A DNA stretch of 43,144 nucleotides from Deefgea chitinilytica (GCF_016881405.1 NZ_WOFE01000013.1:1-43144); one strand, 5' to 3'. Shown: positions 25,609 to 33,815, numbered from the stretch's first letter. The notes: a model not told the origin generated them from the letters alone. A program made the numbers and translations.

Positions 25609-25872
25609 CTAGCACGATACGCTAGCAAACGACGAAGTGTATTGATCAAGAAAATCAGCCGCTTCACGCTTGCTAGCAAACACCTGTGGCGAAAATAAAT
25701 TGGCTTCGTGCAAGATTCCGACCAAATCAGCATCATCAGTAAAAGCTATTTTATTGCCAAATAAAACCAACCACTCGCCCGCCACTTGCAAAATCCGCGC
25801 ATGTAATTGAGGCTGGTAGCCTTGTACTTGCGCCAAGGTATAAAGGGGAATGCCGTTGTATTGAAAGCTCAT
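25609..25872 (-). CDS. Hypothetical small protein
   Basis: Predicted 87-residue soluble protein that I do not recognise. It reads as an N-terminal beta-rich half (FQYNGIPLYTLAQVQGYQPQ, ARILQVAGEWLVLFGNKIAF) and a helical tail (FASKREAADFLDQYTSSF). The frame is open up to a TTG at 25947 with a further ATG at 25911, and the true start is uncertain. I use the ATG at 25872 because the sequence upstream is cysteine-rich and unlike the rest. It is convergent with ygiQ across the shared terminator, and the 238 bp before the next gene show no other feature. Confidence 0.55.
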   Translation of the reverse strand: MSFQYNGIPLYTLAQVQGYQPQLHARILQVAGEWLVLFGNKIAFTDDADLVGILHEANLFSPQVFASKREAADFLDQYTSSFASVSC

Positions 25873-26110
25873 CGGTCGACTCAGTGGAAGGCAAAATTGC
25901 ACACGACACATCTTGCCTGAAAACGATTCATCAAAGCAAACTGCCAATTTGTATGGCTAACGATGCGCGGTGTAGCGAACCACAAATCAGCTTTACTCAC
26001 TTAAATGAGTCATAATTTCAAGCATTTGTTTCATGAAATATTCATTCTATTGTATCTGTGTTGCAAGATTGCAAGACTAAGCTCGCCTCACTTTATGCGA
26101 GGTGATTACA

Positions 26111-27865
26111 ATGAAAGGGCATACTTCTTTATTGGCAATTTGTGCAACCCCATTGCTTCTGGCTGCGTGTGGAGGAGGATTTTCCACAGTCAGCGTACCG
26201 GTTGCGCCTTCTAAACCGGATGCCGTACCCACTAGCAAACCATCAACCACAACCCCCGCTCCAGTCGTTAACAACACACCAATTGATATTAAATTGTTGG
26301 CAATAAATGACTTTCACGGCAACCTCAAATCTGGCGGTAGCGTCACCATCCCCGACCCTGCTGACACGACCAAAACCATCAAAGTCGCCGCGGGTGGCAG
26401 TGAATATCTAGCAACATGGCTCAAAACACTCAAAGCCAAAAACCCCAACCATATCGTGGTCTCGGCGGGTGATTTGATTGGTGCCAGCCCCCTGCTATCG
26501 GCGCTGTTTCACGATGAGCCAACGATTGAAGCGATGAATGAAATGGGCTTGGAACTCAATGCCGTTGGTAATCATGAATTTGATGAAGGCAGCACCGAGC
26601 TAATGCGAATGCAAAACGGTGGCTGCCATCCAACGGATGGTTGCAAAGCAGGAACGACTTTTGGTGGCGCGAAGTTCAAATTCTTAGCCGCCAACGTCGT
26701 TGATAACAAAACCGGCAAAACCATTTTCCCTGAATATCACATCAAAGAATTTGGCGGTGTGAAGGTCGCATTTATCGGGATGACCTTGAAAAACACCCCA
26801 GCGATTGTCACACCAGCTGGCGTTGCGGGGCTGACGTTTAAAGATGAAGCCGACACCGTCAATGCTTTGGTTCCGAAACTGAAAGCACAAGGCATCGAAT
26901 CCATCATCGTCATCGTGCACGAAGGCGGTACCCAACTCGGTAACTTGAATGAATGCAAAGGCGTCTCGGGTGAGATTGTTGATATTGTCAAACGTCTCGA
27001 TACCGCAGTCGATGCCGTCGTTTCTGGCCACACACACCAAGCTTATAACTGCCAAATCAACGGCAAACTCGTCACTAGCGCGAATCAATATGGCCGAATG
27101 ATTTCAGAAATCGACCTGACATTAGATCCACAAACCCGCGATGTGATTAAATCTTCGGCGAAAAACATCGTCGTTAGCAACGATGTAGCCAAAGATAGCG
27201 CGCAAACAGCGATTATCAGCAAATACGACGCTCTCGTAAAACCACTCGAAAATCGCGTCGTTGGAACATTAGCTGGCAGTTTACTCAAAGCCACCAATCC
27301 AGCAGGTGAAAGCACGCTCGGCAATGTAATTGCTGATGCACAACTAGCGGCCACCTCGGGCGCTACAGTCGGTGCTGCGCAAATTGCGTTTATGAATCCG
27401 GGTGGCGTTCGCGCCGATTTAATTCCAGTGGCAGGACAAGTGACTTATGGTCAATTATTCACCACACAACCATTTGGCAATACCTTGGTGTCGATGATGC
27501 TCACCGGCGCGCAAATCAAAGAGTTACTCGAGCAGCAATTTGTTGGCTACACCAATAATCAGCCATCCAATCGAATCTTGTTAGTATCTAATGGCTTTAG
27601 CTATAGCTGGGATTCAACGCTGCCCGCGGGGCAAAAAGTCGACACCGCCAATATCAAACTCAATGGTGTAGCGCTATCGAGCGTGATGAATTATCGCGTG
27701 ACGATGAATAACTATTTGGCCTCGGGCGGCGATTTATTCACCGTGTTGACCAAGGGAACGAACATCCTCGGTGGCGCACAAGACGTCGATGCGTTGGAAG
27801 CCTACATCAAAGCCAATGCCAATCTGGCGGTACCCACATTAAATCGCGTAGTGAAAATCAAGTAA
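26111..27865 (+). CDS. 5'-nucleotidase / UshA-type metallophosphatase lipoprotein
   Basis: Predicted 584-residue exported nucleotidase. A signal peptide ends in the lipobox LLLAAC with C20 as the lipidated residue, and a low-complexity Pro/Thr/Ser linker follows. The dimetal metallophosphatase domain shows D67-F-H69 (AINDFHGN), GDLIGASP, G153-NHE, a second HEGG and SGHTHQAYNC. The C-terminal 5'-nucleotidase domain follows (NPGGVRADLIP, TTQPFGNTLVSMML). It should dephosphorylate extracellular or periplasmic nucleotides. The ATG at 26111 has GAGGTGA 7 bases upstream and is preferred over GTG 26102. A terminator follows the gene. Confidence 0.92.
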   Translation: MKGHTSLLAICATPLLLAACGGGFSTVSVPVAPSKPDAVPTSKPSTTTPAPVVNNTPIDIKLLAINDFHGNLKSGGSVTIPDPADTTKTIKVAAGGSEYLATWLKTLKAKNPNHIVVSAGDLIGASPLLSALFHDEPTIEAMNEMGLELNAVGNHEFDEGSTELMRMQNGGCHPTDGCKAGTTFGGAKFKFLAANVVDNKTGKTIFPEYHIKEFGGVKVAFIGMTLKNTPAIVTPAGVAGLTFKDEADTVNALVPKLKAQGIESIIVIVHEGGTQLGNLNECKGVSGEIVDIVKRLDTAVDAVVSGHTHQAYNCQINGKLVTSANQYGRMISEIDLTLDPQTRDVIKSSAKNIVVSNDVAKDSAQTAIISKYDALVKPLENRVVGTLAGSLLKATNPAGESTLGNVIADAQLAATSGATVGAAQIAFMNPGGVRADLIPVAGQVTYGQLFTTQPFGNTLVSMMLTGAQIKELLEQQFVGYTNNQPSNRILLVSNGFSYSWDSTLPAGQKVDTANIKLNGVALSSVMNYRVTMNNYLASGGDLFTVLTKGTNILGGAQDVDALEAYIKANANLAVPTLNRVVKIK

Positions 27866-27909
27866 TCCCGGTTTAACCATGCGCTAAATCAGAGCATCTA
27901 AACCTCAAA

Positions 27910-27940
27910 CACCCCGATCAATTTAGATCGGGGTGTATTT
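27910..27940 (+). terminator. Rho-independent terminator after the 5'-nucleotidase gene
   Basis: Perfect 10-bp stem CACCCCGATC/GATCGGGGTG with a 6-base loop, followed by TATTT, about 45 bp past the stop. Confidence 0.85.
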
Positions 27941-28282
27941 ATGTACAGCCTTTGATTAACAAGGCGTTTGAGAATATACATTGAAATTTAATTGTGAGTA
28001 TAAATATGCTTGTGCAAGCAATGGATGCGGAATGACGCAGAGTGTCTGAAAACACGATGAAAGCAGCATTTGCCTACGATCACACTATGCTAATCACTAA
28101 GCCTCTACTTTAAATTGGATGCGCGCACTTAGGTTTCATCACCAATTGCCCTCTTCTTGAGTCAACTATTAACGTGTATAGCTAATTAGTCCGCAAACTC
28201 CCGCTTTAATACACCAAACAGCACAGAGTTTGTTCATCGGGTCAGTGCCAAAATAGCGCATGACATTTGCGTCGCTCTGCAT
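27941..28282. other. Non-coding stretch without recognised features
   Basis: About 340 bp between the terminators of two convergent genes. I see no credible frame (the short one at 28260 runs over the minus-strand terminator and the CYTH gene), no tRNA-like fold and no copy of the window's repeat families. Confidence 0.5.
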
Positions 28283-28310
28283 AAAAAAATCGCCGCAGCA
28301 TCTGCGGCGA
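28283..28310 (-). terminator. Rho-independent terminator of the minus-strand CYTH cluster
   Basis: Read on the minus strand: a perfect 9-bp GC-rich stem (TCGCCGCAG/CTGCGGCGA) with a 3-base loop, followed by a run of seven Ts. It lies about 50 bp past the CYTH stop. Confidence 0.9.
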
Positions 28311-28358
28311 CGATTTCGCGTAGAACTAAACGCTGGGTTTCCAGTCGTGGAAAATCAC

Positions 28359-28826
28359 TTATTGTTTCCATTCACTAAACGGATTTTCCGACAAGGCGCT
28401 GTTGTAATAACGAGCGTCGCCAGAGACTTCCGCACCCAGCCATGCAGGCTGTGGATAAGTTGCCTCTTCGCTGCTTAGCTCTAATTCAGCGACGATGAGC
28501 CCTGCATTCGCGCCGTGAAATTCGTCGATCTCAAAAGTGTGACCATCGATGTCAACCAGATGGCGGGTTTTATCCAACACATTTGGACAGAGTTGCAGCA
28601 TCGCCAAGGCATCTTCAACAGGAATCGCGTATTCAAACTCAGCGCGGCTGATGCCGGCGTTTTTACCTTTGACCGTTAAAAATGCTGCTTTGCCTTTGGT
28701 ACGAACGCGTACGGTGCGCTCTGGGTCGGTGCACAAATAGCCTTGCGCAATGCGTGTGCTCTGGCTGACTTGCTCGCGCCACGCCTCGCTGGCAACGAGA
28801 AATTTGCGTTCAATTTCCACTGCCAT
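28359..28826 (-). CDS. CYTH-domain protein (inorganic triphosphatase/adenylate cyclase-like)
   Basis: Predicted 155-residue protein forming a single CYTH tunnel-fold domain. The signature EIERKF is at residues 4-9. It is followed by alternating charged strands (RTVRVRTKGKAAFLTVKGK, AEFEYAIP, KTRHLVDIDGHTFEIDEF, LIVAELELSSEE) that line the tunnel with basic and acidic residues. Most bacterial members of this short subfamily (YgiF/NeuTTM-like) hydrolyse tripolyphosphate rather than make cAMP; the sequence alone does not decide. The start overlaps the stop of the lipoprotein gene (TAATG), so it is the last gene of a minus-strand cluster. Confidence 0.88.
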   Translation of the reverse strand: MAVEIERKFLVASEAWREQVSQSTRIAQGYLCTDPERTVRVRTKGKAAFLTVKGKNAGISRAEFEYAIPVEDALAMLQLCPNVLDKTRHLVDIDGHTFEIDEFHGANAGLIVAELELSSEEATYPQPAWLGAEVSGDARYYNSALSENPFSEWKQ

Positions 28827-29227
28827 TATTCAACCGCCTGCTTGATGGTGGCATTTTCACGTAGATGGTTCGCGCCATCGTCGGCTAAATACACATTGCT
28901 TTTCCAATCGCTGCTCAGTTCATAGATACCCCAATCACTATGCTTTTGATCGACCAAGGCTTTGCGAGCGTCTTCCACGGTGCAATACACCGCCATGCCA
29001 CGGTAATAGCCTTGCGGGTCGAGTAGCTCTGGCGGAAAGTCGGCTGGTAGTTTGTCCTTGGCGGTGCGGCCCGGTGCAGGCTCGGCTTGTTGGCTTTTGA
29101 GGATTTCTTTAATCTGGTTGGGGCCAATGGCGTAAACGCCACATTGCTTGCTCCCTGCGGCGGTACTTGATGATTCGCCACAGGCGCTGAGTAAAGCAAT
29201 CAATAAAACAGGGAGCAAGGCTTTCAT
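28826..29227 (-). CDS. Small putative lipoprotein
   Basis: Predicted 133-residue protein with a clear lipoprotein signal (MKALLPVLLIALLSAC, lipidated C16). The mature part is short and has two more cysteines (SKQCGVYAIG and VYCTVED) that could form a disulfide. Function is unknown. The stop overlaps the CYTH start by one base, and the gene begins 11 bp after hemJ, so it should be co-transcribed with both. Confidence 0.72.
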   Translation of the reverse strand: MKALLPVLLIALLSACGESSSTAAGSKQCGVYAIGPNQIKEILKSQQAEPAPGRTAKDKLPADFPPELLDPQGYYRGMAVYCTVEDARKALVDQKHSDWGIYELSSDWKSNVYLADDGANHLRENATIKQAVE

Positions 29228-29238
29228 TTTTTGACCAT

Positions 29239-29661
29239 TTAAAAAGGTTTCACAATCACCAATACGACGGTGGCAAATAAAACAAGCACGGGGAGTTCAT
29301 TAAAAAAGCGATACCACACATGGCTGCGGGTGTTTTTACCGGCAGCAAAATCACGCACGATTTGTCGGCACCAAGCATGGTAAACAATTAATGAAGCTAC
29401 TAAACCGAGTTTAACATGCATCCAGCGCCAGCCTTCACCCAGGTAAAACGCATAGTAGCTCCACGTCCACACCCCAAAAATCAGCGCCAATACACCAATC
29501 GGTGTCATAAATCGATACAACTTATGTGCCATTAAATTGAGCCGTGCTAATTCAGCAGGTTCTGTTGCCATCGCCAAATTGACAAACAAACGCGGCAGAT
29601 AAAACAAGCCGGCAAACCAGCTAATCACAAAAATCAGATGCAAGGATTTAATCCACAACAT
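29239..29661 (-). CDS. hemJ: Protoporphyrinogen IX oxidase HemJ
   Basis: Predicted 140-residue, four-helix inner-membrane protein of the HemJ (UPF0093) family, which oxidises protoporphyrinogen IX in bacteria lacking HemG or HemY. The diagnostic sequence is the first helix, LHLIFVISWFAGLFYLPRLFV. The conserved WMHVKLGLVASLIVYHAWC later on supplies the second set of invariant residues. Length is normal. It sits between the M48 protease and a small lipoprotein gene on the minus strand. A CopD-family label is the likely alternative in automatic annotation. Confidence 0.88.
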   Translation of the reverse strand: MLWIKSLHLIFVISWFAGLFYLPRLFVNLAMATEPAELARLNLMAHKLYRFMTPIGVLALIFGVWTWSYYAFYLGEGWRWMHVKLGLVASLIVYHAWCRQIVRDFAAGKNTRSHVWYRFFNELPVLVLFATVVLVIVKPF

Positions 29662-29681
29662 AGTGCTTCCTTTGCAAAAAT

Positions 29682-30560
29682 TTACTTGGCTTTAGTGGTT
29701 TTTTTCGGAGGCGTGCTCACCGTAGCTTTCACTTTGGCGGCCTCGTAGAGTGGCATCACCACCGGCACTTTAGCTTGCAATTCGGCAATTCGGGTATTGC
29801 TCGATGGGTGGGTCGACATAAATTCAGGTCCACTACCACCACCTTGGGCTGCCATTTTTTGCCATAAACTCACGGCGGCATTTGGGTTGTAACCTGCGCG
29901 TGCGGCGAGCTCCAGGCCAATTAAATCGGCTTCGGATTCATGCGTGCGGCTATTAGGCAGCGAGTAAGTCACATCAACCAAGGCATTGAGCCCGCCACCG
30001 GCTAAGTCTTGATACGCATCGTATTTGCCACCAGTAGCAATCGACAGCAATTGCATGCCGCCTTGCATCGCAATCGCTTTGCCGTACTCGGAGCTCATCC
30101 GTTCACGCCCATGTTCGCGCAGCGCGTGGGCGATTTCGTGGCCCATGATTTGCGCGATTTCATCATCAGTGAGTTTAAGCCGCTCAATAATGCCAGTGTA
30201 AAACATGATTTTGCCGCCCGGCATGCAGTAGGCGTTGAGCTCGGGGCTTTTCTCTACGTTAACTTCCCACTTCCATTGCGCCGCATCAGGGCGAAAAACA
30301 ACAGTTTGCGGGATGAGTCGATCAGAGATTGCGCGAACACGGCGCACCGTTGGATCAGTATCAGGGAGCAATTTACCTTGTTGATTGGCTTTCTTGATGG
30401 TATCGGCATAGCTAGCAGCGGCCATTTGATCCACTTGCGCGCTTGATAACAACATACTTTGCTTGCGATTAGCGCCAACCGCGCCGCCGCTGGTGGTATT
30501 CACCTGCTGGCAAGCAGCGAGCAGCGTGGCCAGCAATGCACTTAATAACAAACGTTTCAT
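29682..30560 (-). CDS. M48-family metalloprotease lipoprotein (LoiP/YggG-like)
   Basis: Predicted 292-residue periplasm-facing zinc protease. The lipobox ATLLAAC puts lipidated cysteine at residue 17. The zinc motif is H141-EIAH145, followed by ALREHGRER. The third ligand glutamate is probably in SRTHESEADLIGLELAARAGY, the standard M48 downstream motif. NAYCMPGGKIMFYTGII before the zinc motif is typical of the LoiP/YcaL group. It likely takes part in envelope protein quality control. It lies 21 bp after the rubredoxin gene and 20 bp before hemJ. Confidence 0.9.
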   Translation of the reverse strand: MKRLLLSALLATLLAACQQVNTTSGGAVGANRKQSMLLSSAQVDQMAAASYADTIKKANQQGKLLPDTDPTVRRVRAISDRLIPQTVVFRPDAAQWKWEVNVEKSPELNAYCMPGGKIMFYTGIIERLKLTDDEIAQIMGHEIAHALREHGRERMSSEYGKAIAMQGGMQLLSIATGGKYDAYQDLAGGGLNALVDVTYSLPNSRTHESEADLIGLELAARAGYNPNAAVSLWQKMAAQGGGSGPEFMSTHPSSNTRIAELQAKVPVVMPLYEAAKVKATVSTPPKKTTKAK

Positions 30561-30581
30561 CGTGATTCCTTTAGGGTGAGC

Positions 30582-30746
30582 TTAAATTTGCACCATTTCA
30601 AAATCTTCTTTACGCGCACCGCAATCGGGGCAGGTCCAGTTCATCGGCACGTCTTCCCATTTGGTGCCGGCAGCGATACCGTCTTCAGGACGCCCTTCGG
30701 CTTCGTCATAAATAAACGCACAGATTAGGCACATATATTTTTTCAT
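30582..30746 (-). CDS. rubA: Rubredoxin
   Basis: Predicted 54-residue one-iron electron carrier. The four iron ligands are C6/C9 ([11 protein letters not shown]) and C39/C42 ([14 protein letters not shown]), and GTKWEDVP in between is typical. It is full length. An upstream in-frame extension to 30821 would overlap thiD and is rejected. The gene is the first of a minus-strand cluster (M48 protease, hemJ, lipoprotein, CYTH) and is divergent from thiD with 59 bp between starts. Confidence 0.95.
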   Translation of the reverse strand: MKKYMCLICAFIYDEAEGRPEDGIAAGTKWEDVPMNWTCPDCGARKEDFEMVQI

Positions 30747-30805
30747 CGGGATAAGTCGCTCAGAGTGGTTTAGAATTCTAATTTTACACGAACCACTCTG
30801 CGCAT

Positions 30806-31687
30806 ATGAATCCAACTCCACCCACCGTGCTGGTTTTTGCCGCCAATGATCCTTCGGGCGGCGCGGGTTTAATGGCCGATGTCTTGACCCTAGCCTCGCT
30901 AGGATGCCACACGCTGCCGATTGTGACGGCGATGACCGTGCAAGATAGCGCTGGCGTACAAGAATTTCATGCCATCGATGCCGAGATTGTTGATGAACAA
31001 GCGCGCTTTATCTTAGAAGACATCAGAATTGATGCGATTAAAGTTGGCATGGTCGGCAGCGTTGAAAATCTAGCTGTCATTGCTGAAATTGCTTCGGACT
31101 ATCCAGATATTCCACTGATTTTAGAACCCGTGTTCAGTATGGGGCGCGGCGAAGAATTATCGAATGAAGAATTGATCGCGGCGATGCGCGAATTACTCTT
31201 GCCGCATACTTTACTGGTAACGCCCAATCATACTGAAGCCCGCTTACTCGCATCGGATGATCCCGATGAACAAGAAGAAATCCCACTTGATGCCGCTGCA
31301 CAACGCATTTTAGAGTGTGGCTGCGAATATGTATTGATTGCCGGGACGCACGAAAAAACGCCAAAGGTCGTGAACACGCTCTATAGCCGCCTAGGACGAG
31401 TGCGAACCGATCAATGGGAGCGTCTGCCCGGTAGCTATCATGGCGCAGGCGCTACGCTGGCGTCGGCGATTGCTGGCGCTCTGGCTAATCGTATTGAGAT
31501 TGCCGATGCAGTACGTGACGCACAAGATTACACTTGGCAAGCACTATCAAAAGCGTTTCGTCCTGGCATGGGGCAGTTTATTCCTGACCGCATGTTCTGG
31601 GCGCGCAGTTCTGATGAAGAAATCGCCGCTGAAATTGCCGAAGCCGCCGCCAACGCTGAATTTGAACCGCCAAAATCGGTGCAGTAA
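30806..31687 (+). CDS. thiD: Hydroxymethylpyrimidine/phosphomethylpyrimidine kinase
   Basis: Predicted 293-residue ribokinase-fold enzyme of thiamine synthesis, phosphorylating HMP and HMP-P. Signatures are [40 protein letters not shown] at the N-terminus (in shorter pieces ANDPSGGAG and TAMTVQDS), [11 protein letters not shown] in the middle and [15 protein letters not shown], which holds the anion hole and catalytic region. The last 40 residues form an acidic extension beyond the core. The expected GTGCT/D is replaced by GAGAT, so the canonical catalytic cysteine/aspartate position is altered. It is divergent from rubredoxin. No TPP riboswitch was seen in the 59-bp upstream gap. Confidence 0.88.
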   Translation: MNPTPPTVLVFAANDPSGGAGLMADVLTLASLGCHTLPIVTAMTVQDSAGVQEFHAIDAEIVDEQARFILEDIRIDAIKVGMVGSVENLAVIAEIASDYPDIPLILEPVFSMGRGEELSNEELIAAMRELLLPHTLLVTPNHTEARLLASDDPDEQEEIPLDAAAQRILECGCEYVLIAGTHEKTPKVVNTLYSRLGRVRTDQWERLPGSYHGAGATLASAIAGALANRIEIADAVRDAQDYTWQALSKAFRPGMGQFIPDRMFWARSSDEEIAAEIAEAAANAEFEPPKSVQ

Positions 31688-31698
31688 TTTAAAAGCAT

Positions 31699-31780
31699 GA
31701 GCCCACGAAAGGCACGAAAGTAAAGCCCAAATTAATATAAATAGTTTGTGATTTACCCTTGTTCGTGTTTTTCGTGAGCC
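31699..31780. repeat. CACGAAAGGCACGAA inverted-repeat element, short form
   Basis: Shares CACGAAAGGCACGAA followed by AAAGCCCAAA with the left half of the element at 12653-12855, and TTCGTGTTTTTCGTG with the right half, but lacks the middle. The ends face each other as an imperfect inverted repeat. It lies between thiD and the parS site at 31794. Confidence 0.65.
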
Positions 31781-31793
31781 ATTTGTTTCCCTC

Positions 31794-31809
31794 TGTTTCA
31801 CGTGAAACA
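31794..31809. promoter_or_regulatory. parS site 3 (perfect palindrome, 16/16)
   Basis: TGTTTCACGTGAAACA, a perfect palindrome matching the ParB-binding consensus. It lies between thiD and the kinase gene, 12 bp before the latter's start. It is the only one of the four sites outside coding sequence. Confidence 0.88.
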
Positions 31810-31821
31810 CATAGGAATCTG

Positions 31822-32400
31822 ATGTCTCTTCCCCAAGTAATTATCTTGAACGGCACCAGTAGTTCAGGAAAAACCAGCATTGCCAAGGCACTGCAAGAAT
31901 TGTTGCCACAGCAATATCTTAATTTCAGCATTGATAGCATTTTGTATGCGTTACCAGACAGTGATTTGCAGCTGATGAAACAAGGGCAAACGATAAGCCG
32001 CGCAGGTTACGATTGGCCGAGTTTGGTGCGTGGTTATCACTACTGCTTGCCCGCTTTATTGCAGGCCGGTTGCCATTTATTGATCGACAATGCCTGGTGT
32101 GAGCGCCATGAAAAACGCGAACTACTCACAGAACTAGCGGGTTATTCGGTCGCACTGATTGGTGTTCAATGTGATCTTGAGATCGCGCAGGCACGGGAGC
32201 AAGCACGTGGCGATCGGGCAATTGGTTTAGTCGCGTGGCAAGCACCGATTGTCCATCAAGATATGACTTACGATATTGAAGTAAATACGGCAGGTATCAA
32301 GCCGCAAGCATTGGCTAACAAGCTTTACGAGCAAATACTTAGTCAGCCATCTTGGCGTGGTGCAATTGAAACCTTAGAGCACTTGAATATTTATAGTTAA
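31822..32400 (+). CDS. Chloramphenicol phosphotransferase-like P-loop kinase
   Basis: Predicted 192-residue cytoplasmic P-loop protein. The Walker A motif GTSSSGKT lies at residues 11-18, as in the Streptomyces CPT family, and a DSILYALPDSD segment (residues 39-49) follows, matching the substrate-side region of CPT proteins. Later HLLIDNAWC and RGDRAIGLVAWQ also fit the family. Most chromosomal members have no shown role in resistance and their substrate is unknown. The ATG at 31822 has AGGA upstream; the open frame extends upstream through the parS site but that part is not expected to be translated. Confidence 0.82.
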   Translation: MSLPQVIILNGTSSSGKTSIAKALQELLPQQYLNFSIDSILYALPDSDLQLMKQGQTISRAGYDWPSLVRGYHYCLPALLQAGCHLLIDNAWCERHEKRELLTELAGYSVALIGVQCDLEIAQAREQARGDRAIGLVAWQAPIVHQDMTYDIEVNTAGIKPQALANKLYEQILSQPSWRGAIETLEHLNIYS

Positions 32401-32454
32401 AGAACAATGCTATTAAGGTTCGTGCTCCCCTCGTCCTCACCGTAAGGAAATGCC

Positions 32455-32955
32455 ATGTTCGATTACTATCAGCTCACCGTACCGGTTTACACGCGCGCGC
32501 TTAAACAGCTTGCTCATATTCTGGATAAAGCCGCTGAATACGCTGCAGCGAAAAAAGTTAGCGATGAAACCATGCTCGGTTTACGCCTTGCGCCTGATAT
32601 GTTTAGCTTGGTAAAACAAGTGCAAATCGTTTGTGACAACGCAAAATTCGCGGTGGCACGATTGTCAGGAACGCAAGCACCAAAACACGATGACAGTGAA
32701 AATAGTTTTGCCGAACTGCAGGCGCGAATTGCCGCGACACTGCGTTTTGTAGAATCGCTACCGCAAGCGGCTTTTGTCGATGCGGAGAAAAGAACCATTA
32801 CGCTGCCATTTATGCCAGATAAGCCGATGAGCGCAGAGTTTTATCTGCTGTCATTTGTGCAGCCCAATCTCTATTTCCACCTCAGCACAGCCTACGCAAT
32901 TTTGCGCCATAACGGGGTTGATGTCGGTAAGAGCGATTATATCGGCGAAATGTAA
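32455..32955 (+). CDS. DUF1993 family protein
   Basis: Predicted 166-residue soluble, all-helical protein of the DUF1993 family. Family marks are the opening YYQLTVPVYTRALKQLAHIL, GLRLAPDMFSLVKQVQIVCDNAKFAVARL and the late SFVQPNLYFHLSTAYAILRHNG. The fold is related to DinB-like four-helix bundles, but the function is not known. AAGGA lies upstream of the ATG. It follows the CPT-like kinase on the same strand by 54 bp and ends in a strong terminator. Confidence 0.88.
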   Translation: MFDYYQLTVPVYTRALKQLAHILDKAAEYAAAKKVSDETMLGLRLAPDMFSLVKQVQIVCDNAKFAVARLSGTQAPKHDDSENSFAELQARIAATLRFVESLPQAAFVDAEKRTITLPFMPDKPMSAEFYLLSFVQPNLYFHLSTAYAILRHNGVDVGKSDYIGEM

Positions 32956-32971
32956 ATCAACATTATTCAGG

Positions 32972-32999
32972 AAAAAGAGCACGAGTTCGTGCTCTTTTA
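32972..32999. terminator. Bidirectional rho-independent terminator
   Basis: Perfect 13-bp inverted repeat (AAAAAGAGCACGA/TCGTGCTCTTTTA, allowing the outermost base) around a 2-base loop. It serves the DUF1993 gene on the plus strand and the mini-ORF on the minus strand, whose stop codon lies in its arm. Confidence 0.88.
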
Positions 33000-33173
33000 T
33001 TTTGTCGTATTTCGGTGTGGATGGAGCAAGTGCTGGCGCAAGGCTTCAACTGACTCTAAGCGCGCCGCTTGCGCAATTTCTTGTTCGCCATCGGCACTGA
33101 CTTTATACAGGCCATAGCGCATCGATTGCGGCTGGTTGGTGGTACTCCACACAGGGTGAATAGCGTAGGTCAT
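32997..33173 (-). CDS. Small hypothetical protein (58 residues)
   Basis: A 58-codon frame on the minus strand, found by reading the gap between the DUF1993 gene and the M15 peptidase. The protein starts MTYAIHPVWSTT and continues with MRYGLYKVSADGEQ, then EIAQAARLESVEALRQHLL. This is a compact beta-then-helix pattern with codon use like the neighbours. It is unrecognised. The stop codon lies in the arm of the terminator at 32972-32999, which would close it. The ribosome site is weak (AAAGA). It lies 87 bp downstream of the M15 gene on the same strand. Confidence 0.55.
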   Translation of the reverse strand: MTYAIHPVWSTTNQPQSMRYGLYKVSADGEQEIAQAARLESVEALRQHLLHPHRNTTK

Positions 33174-33260
33174 GATCTTTATCGCTTTAGCGCGTGGACG
33201 GGGAAAGCTCGTTCTTCGAGGCGCTTAATCACAATATCGTACCAATTTACCTAATCTGAA

Positions 33261-33815
33261 CTACCGTCTATCCCCTAGATGCTGCGCTGCGTCAGCCGGA
33301 TGGAAACACCAGTGCCATGGCTCATACACATAGCCATAGGGATTGTTGCGCGGGAAAGACAGCGTAAAGCCAAATTCGCCTGCATGTTCGCTTAGCCAAG
33401 CAAATGCGGCCGTTGTTTCAAATTCTTCGGTAACGACGGGGCCACCCGGCGTGAAAATATCCACCGCCCGACCCGTATGATGTTCGCTGCAGCCCGGTGG
33501 TGCGAGCACTTGCAAAATGTCGTCAATGCCAATTCCTGCGTCGAGCTTCTTTTGAATCAGCTCAACTTGCCGTGAGCTGGCGCGATACGCCGAGGCAATT
33601 TTTAAATCAATTCCATCATGCAAGGCGGCCGCTTGCATCGACCACCATGCTTGCGCAGCTGCTGGGGTAAGTTGCCATATGCGGCCATCGATGGCGGTTT
33701 CGACGTTGACCAGCTCGGTCGCCTCATCAAACACGCACAAAGCTTTATGTTGCAAGACTTCGGGCTCAATGCCGAGTTGCTGCCAGAGGGTTTGTAAATG
33801 CGGGGGTAAATTCAT
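33261..33815 (-). CDS. M15-family D-alanyl-D-alanine carboxypeptidase-like protein
   Basis: Predicted 184-residue zinc peptidase of the VanY/DacB-like M15B group, acting on peptidoglycan stem peptides. The motifs are SAYRASSRQVELIQKK, CSEHHTGRAVDI (the SxHxxGxAxD zinc motif) and YEPWHWCFHP (catalytic Glu and third zinc His). No signal peptide is visible, which is unusual for an enzyme working on cell wall; it may act on cytoplasmic recycling products instead. The ATG at 33815 has AAGG about 6 bases upstream. The open frame extends further to 33878 without support. Confidence 0.87.
   Translation of the reverse strand: MNLPPHLQTLWQQLGIEPEVLQHKALCVFDEATELVNVETAIDGRIWQLTPAAAQAWWSMQAAALHDGIDLKIASAYRASSRQVELIQKKLDAGIGIDDILQVLAPPGCSEHHTGRAVDIFTPGGPVVTEEFETTAAFAWLSEHAGEFGFTLSFPRNNPYGYVYEPWHWCFHPADAAQHLGDRR

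Noticed and set aside
27941-28282. tRNA or small RNA gene
   Set aside because: No cloverleaf or TTCRA-type T-arm was found and there is no clear promoter.
31822-32400. True chloramphenicol resistance gene
   Set aside because: Only family-level similarity is visible. Chromosomal CPT-like kinases are common without a resistance role, and no mobile context is present.
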